A DNA stretch of 64,000 nt from Cohnella rhizoplanae (GTDB lineage Bacteria; Bacillota; Bacilli; Paenibacillales; Paenibacillaceae), in NCBI RefSeq assembly GCF_948329515.1, contig NZ_CAOJCN010000002.1, forward strand, positions 495,740 to 559,739. Direction: 5' to 3'. Of the stretch, positions 63,501 through 64,000 are shown piece after piece. Each line of letters begins with the position of its first letter. Within the stretch, counting starts at the first letter, position 1. The notes beneath the pieces were generated by a model. It saw only the letters and a list, made by a program, of their open reading frames with translations. It ran no database searches and had not been told where the DNA came from. Both the position numbers and the translations under genes were made by a program.

Positions 63501-64000
63501 CCAGCGACACGCGGTCCACGATTCCTGCGTCGATGTCGGTTCTCTGTTGTCCCAGAGCGAGCGGCACGATATCGGTCAGGCCCTCGCTTGCACCCGACGC
63601 GATCGCGTCAGAATCCACGGCGGCCGTGCCCTGGCTCTTGCCGGTGAAGTTGAAGCCGGCAGGGAGCTGGCTGAACTTGACTATATAGTCGCCTGCCGCC
63701 AGATTGATGAATTTGTACTTGCCGTCGGCATCCGTCGTCTGCGAAGCGACGTCGTTCCCATAAGCGTCCTTCGCCGTCGTCGTGCCGTCCGAATCGAGCA
63801 ATTCGACCTTGATGCCGCTTCTGCCGGCTTCTCCGGCATCCTGCACGCCGTCGCCGTTCAGGTCGTGCCAGACCAGATCTCCGAGAGAAGCCAGCGCGTG
63901 CACGCCTGCGTCGATCGTCATGTCATGCTCGCCCGCGGACAGCGTCGTGTCGGCGAGTCCGACGGAGCCGCTCGGTTCCTTGATCGCGTCCGAATCGAGC
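60583..64000 (-). CDS. LPXTG-anchored SdrD-B-repeat surface protein (5' end outside window)
   Basis: Open from the right window edge to a TAA at 60583 (1,138 residues seen). Eight full repeats of about 110-120 residues each begin SLGDxVWxDxNxDGxQDxGE (Ca2+-binding SdrD B-like/Cna-B-like modules) and end with TLSxGExDxxIDAG. A Gly/Ser/Asp-rich spacer, the sortase motif LPQTGE, a membrane span (YIGYGLIAASLLLFAI) and a basic RQRKPKRTL tail follow. It is a cell-wall-linked adhesin or scaffold. The frame upstream of the Met at 63921 continues as repeat sequence (LDSDAIKEPSG), so the start is beyond the window. Confidence 0.92.
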   Translation of the reverse strand, partial: LDSDAIKEPSGSVGLADTTLSAGEHDMTIDAGVHALASLGDLVWHDLNGDGVQDAGEAGRSGIKVELLDSDGTTTAKDAYGNDVASQTTDADGKYKFINLAAGDYIVKFSQLPAGFNFTGKSQGTAAVDSDAIASGASEGLTDIVPLALGQQRTDIDAGIVDRVSLGDFVWSDRDFDGIQDAGEPGVEGVTVKLYDAANLATAIKTAATDADGKYAFTGLWPGDYVVQFILPSDEYMFTHALAGADRLVDSNADDDAAGTSFGYSPAVTLVSGDNDITIDAGLVELASLGDIVWHDADDDGIQDLGESGFAGVTVHLLDDSGNPVLKDGTPVAATTDVSGKYGFSKLVPDDYIVKFDLPTDYIFAKKNAPGSAPNNDSDADPATGRTALVSLSPGENDVDSDAGVVKLTALGDYVWMDRNLNGIQDAGETGVAGVTVRLLDGAGSPVTSGGLPVVATTDADGKYMFEHLLPGSYRVAFDLPAGYVFTSIDKGPLDTADSDADPSAGGRTAAVTLSSGEVVQTLDAGLVRLVNLGDKLWVDLGAIGRQDGEPADPAAAGVTVRLLQGDGTPVLSGGTPVTTVTDASGNYLFTNLYPGDYRVSFDLPAGYLFTKSLMGGTGYTTDNDSNADAAGLTGVVTLTAGQDDLGIDAGIVRPASIGDYVWEDTNSNGIQDPDETGRNGLKVELLDALGNVLKTTTTADGGGKSGYYKFDGLMPDAYGIQFYTPDGQMFTVKGAAPAPGQDSDAGMEGDTELVTLSPGEYRDDIDAGFHVVPAIIPAGLGDRVWVDVNGDGIQDEAELGLNGVTVELYNRFDALVATKVTADDSTGKPGLYAFTGLNPEDYMVKFILPAGYQFTKAAQGTDKSKDSNADLLGKTPVVPLLAGLYDKSIDAGVIPLSSLGDYVWIDANANGRQDAGESGMNDVEVSLYDAEGNEIDMQLTGNDAGGKAGYYAFKDLVPGAYRVGFRLPDGYAWTSVHAAGAKGDNDSDAGPDGRTGVVSLQPGAVDLTVDAGLVLKKDEPQTPDGGDGDPGTPGTPGTPGTSEPGSGNGHTGGGSSGGSDTGANAGGDGSEGDDGGADAGTNGASAGSSGSGAASGGKLPQTGETAPIYPYIGYGLIAASLLLFAIRLRQRKPKRTL

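Overview
The window looks like a chromosomal segment of a GC-rich, spore-forming Bacillota. Paenibacillaceae (Cohnella- or Paenibacillus-like) is the best guess. The support is: LplA/LplB/YtcP-type sugar transport with an unusually long lipoprotein, T-box leaders on pheST and thrS, an S-box (SAM-I) leader on methionine genes, CotF, Spo0E-like and YtxC sporulation genes, a LiaFSR module, a bacterial nitric oxide synthase, and Bacillus-like gene order (pheST-zapA-mutS2-yshE and ytxC-thrS). Genus is an inference from protein style and base composition; no rRNA is present.

Layout. 1-4.0 kb: a cre-preceded sugar ABC transporter operon (two permeases, then the binding lipoprotein). 4.1-6.2 kb: a YcnI-like copper protein, an orphan nuclease-like/winged-helix gene and a 51-bp-period repeat array. 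6.25-13.6 kb: T-box(Phe)-pheS-pheT-zapA, where the ZapA protein is 1,111 residues because of a giant coiled coil. 13.7-14.6 kb: two reverse-strand genes (a stand-alone CuA lipoprotein and a YvlD-like membrane protein) occupying the place of yshB-polX in the Bacillus order. 14.8-19.2 kb: mutS2, a DUF350 protein, a 27-residue membrane peptide, a zinc-ribbon protein and cysteine synthase. 19.3-22.2 kb: a CotF pair, an Lrp regulator, an aminotransferase and a Spo0E-like protein. 22.4-28.6 kb: a CobU-like protein, a PduO-type adenosyltransferase, a pseudouridine synthase, an ArsC/Spx-fold protein, a site-2 protease, a second aminotransferase and a 5'-3' exonuclease. 28.8-30.6 kb (reverse): a small protein, a DUF3055-like protein and nitric oxide synthase. 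30.7-34.4 kb: an HRDC protein behind a possible attenuator, a MATE exporter and CorA (reverse). 34.8-38.4 kb: S-box-metA-metI-metC. 38.5-45.6 kb: an EAL protein, mqnC, a second 51-bp-period array, ytxC, T-box-thrS and a 3D-domain protein. 45.7-49.7 kb: an ECF sigma factor, a soluble chemoreceptor-like protein, a small conserved protein and Amt (reverse). 50-53.4 kb: liaF-liaS-liaR and a YugN-like gene. 53.6-59.1 kb: an HtrA protease, an OmpR-type response regulator, a sensor kinase, ispH and a DUF2062 protein. 59.3-60.4 kb: DAHP synthase. 60.6-64 kb (reverse, cut by the window end): a large LPXTG-anchored SdrD-B-repeat surface protein.

How the genes work together: metA-metI-metC under one SAM riboswitch gives a complete homoserine-to-homocysteine route, probably through O-acetylhomoserine because MetA carries Glu111. 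LiaFSR and HtrA with its adjacent two-component system are two envelope-stress modules placed side by side.

Most of the window is ordinary core genome. The strongest unusual signals are the giant ZapA with histidines every 11 residues, two unrelated repeat arrays that share a ~51-bp period and dyad cores, a terminator whose 3' arm is the first codons of the next gene, a five-codon leader peptide inside a terminator, and an octamer repeat tract in front of the DAHP synthase gene. No insertion sequence, prophage, tRNA, rRNA or CRISPR array was seen.
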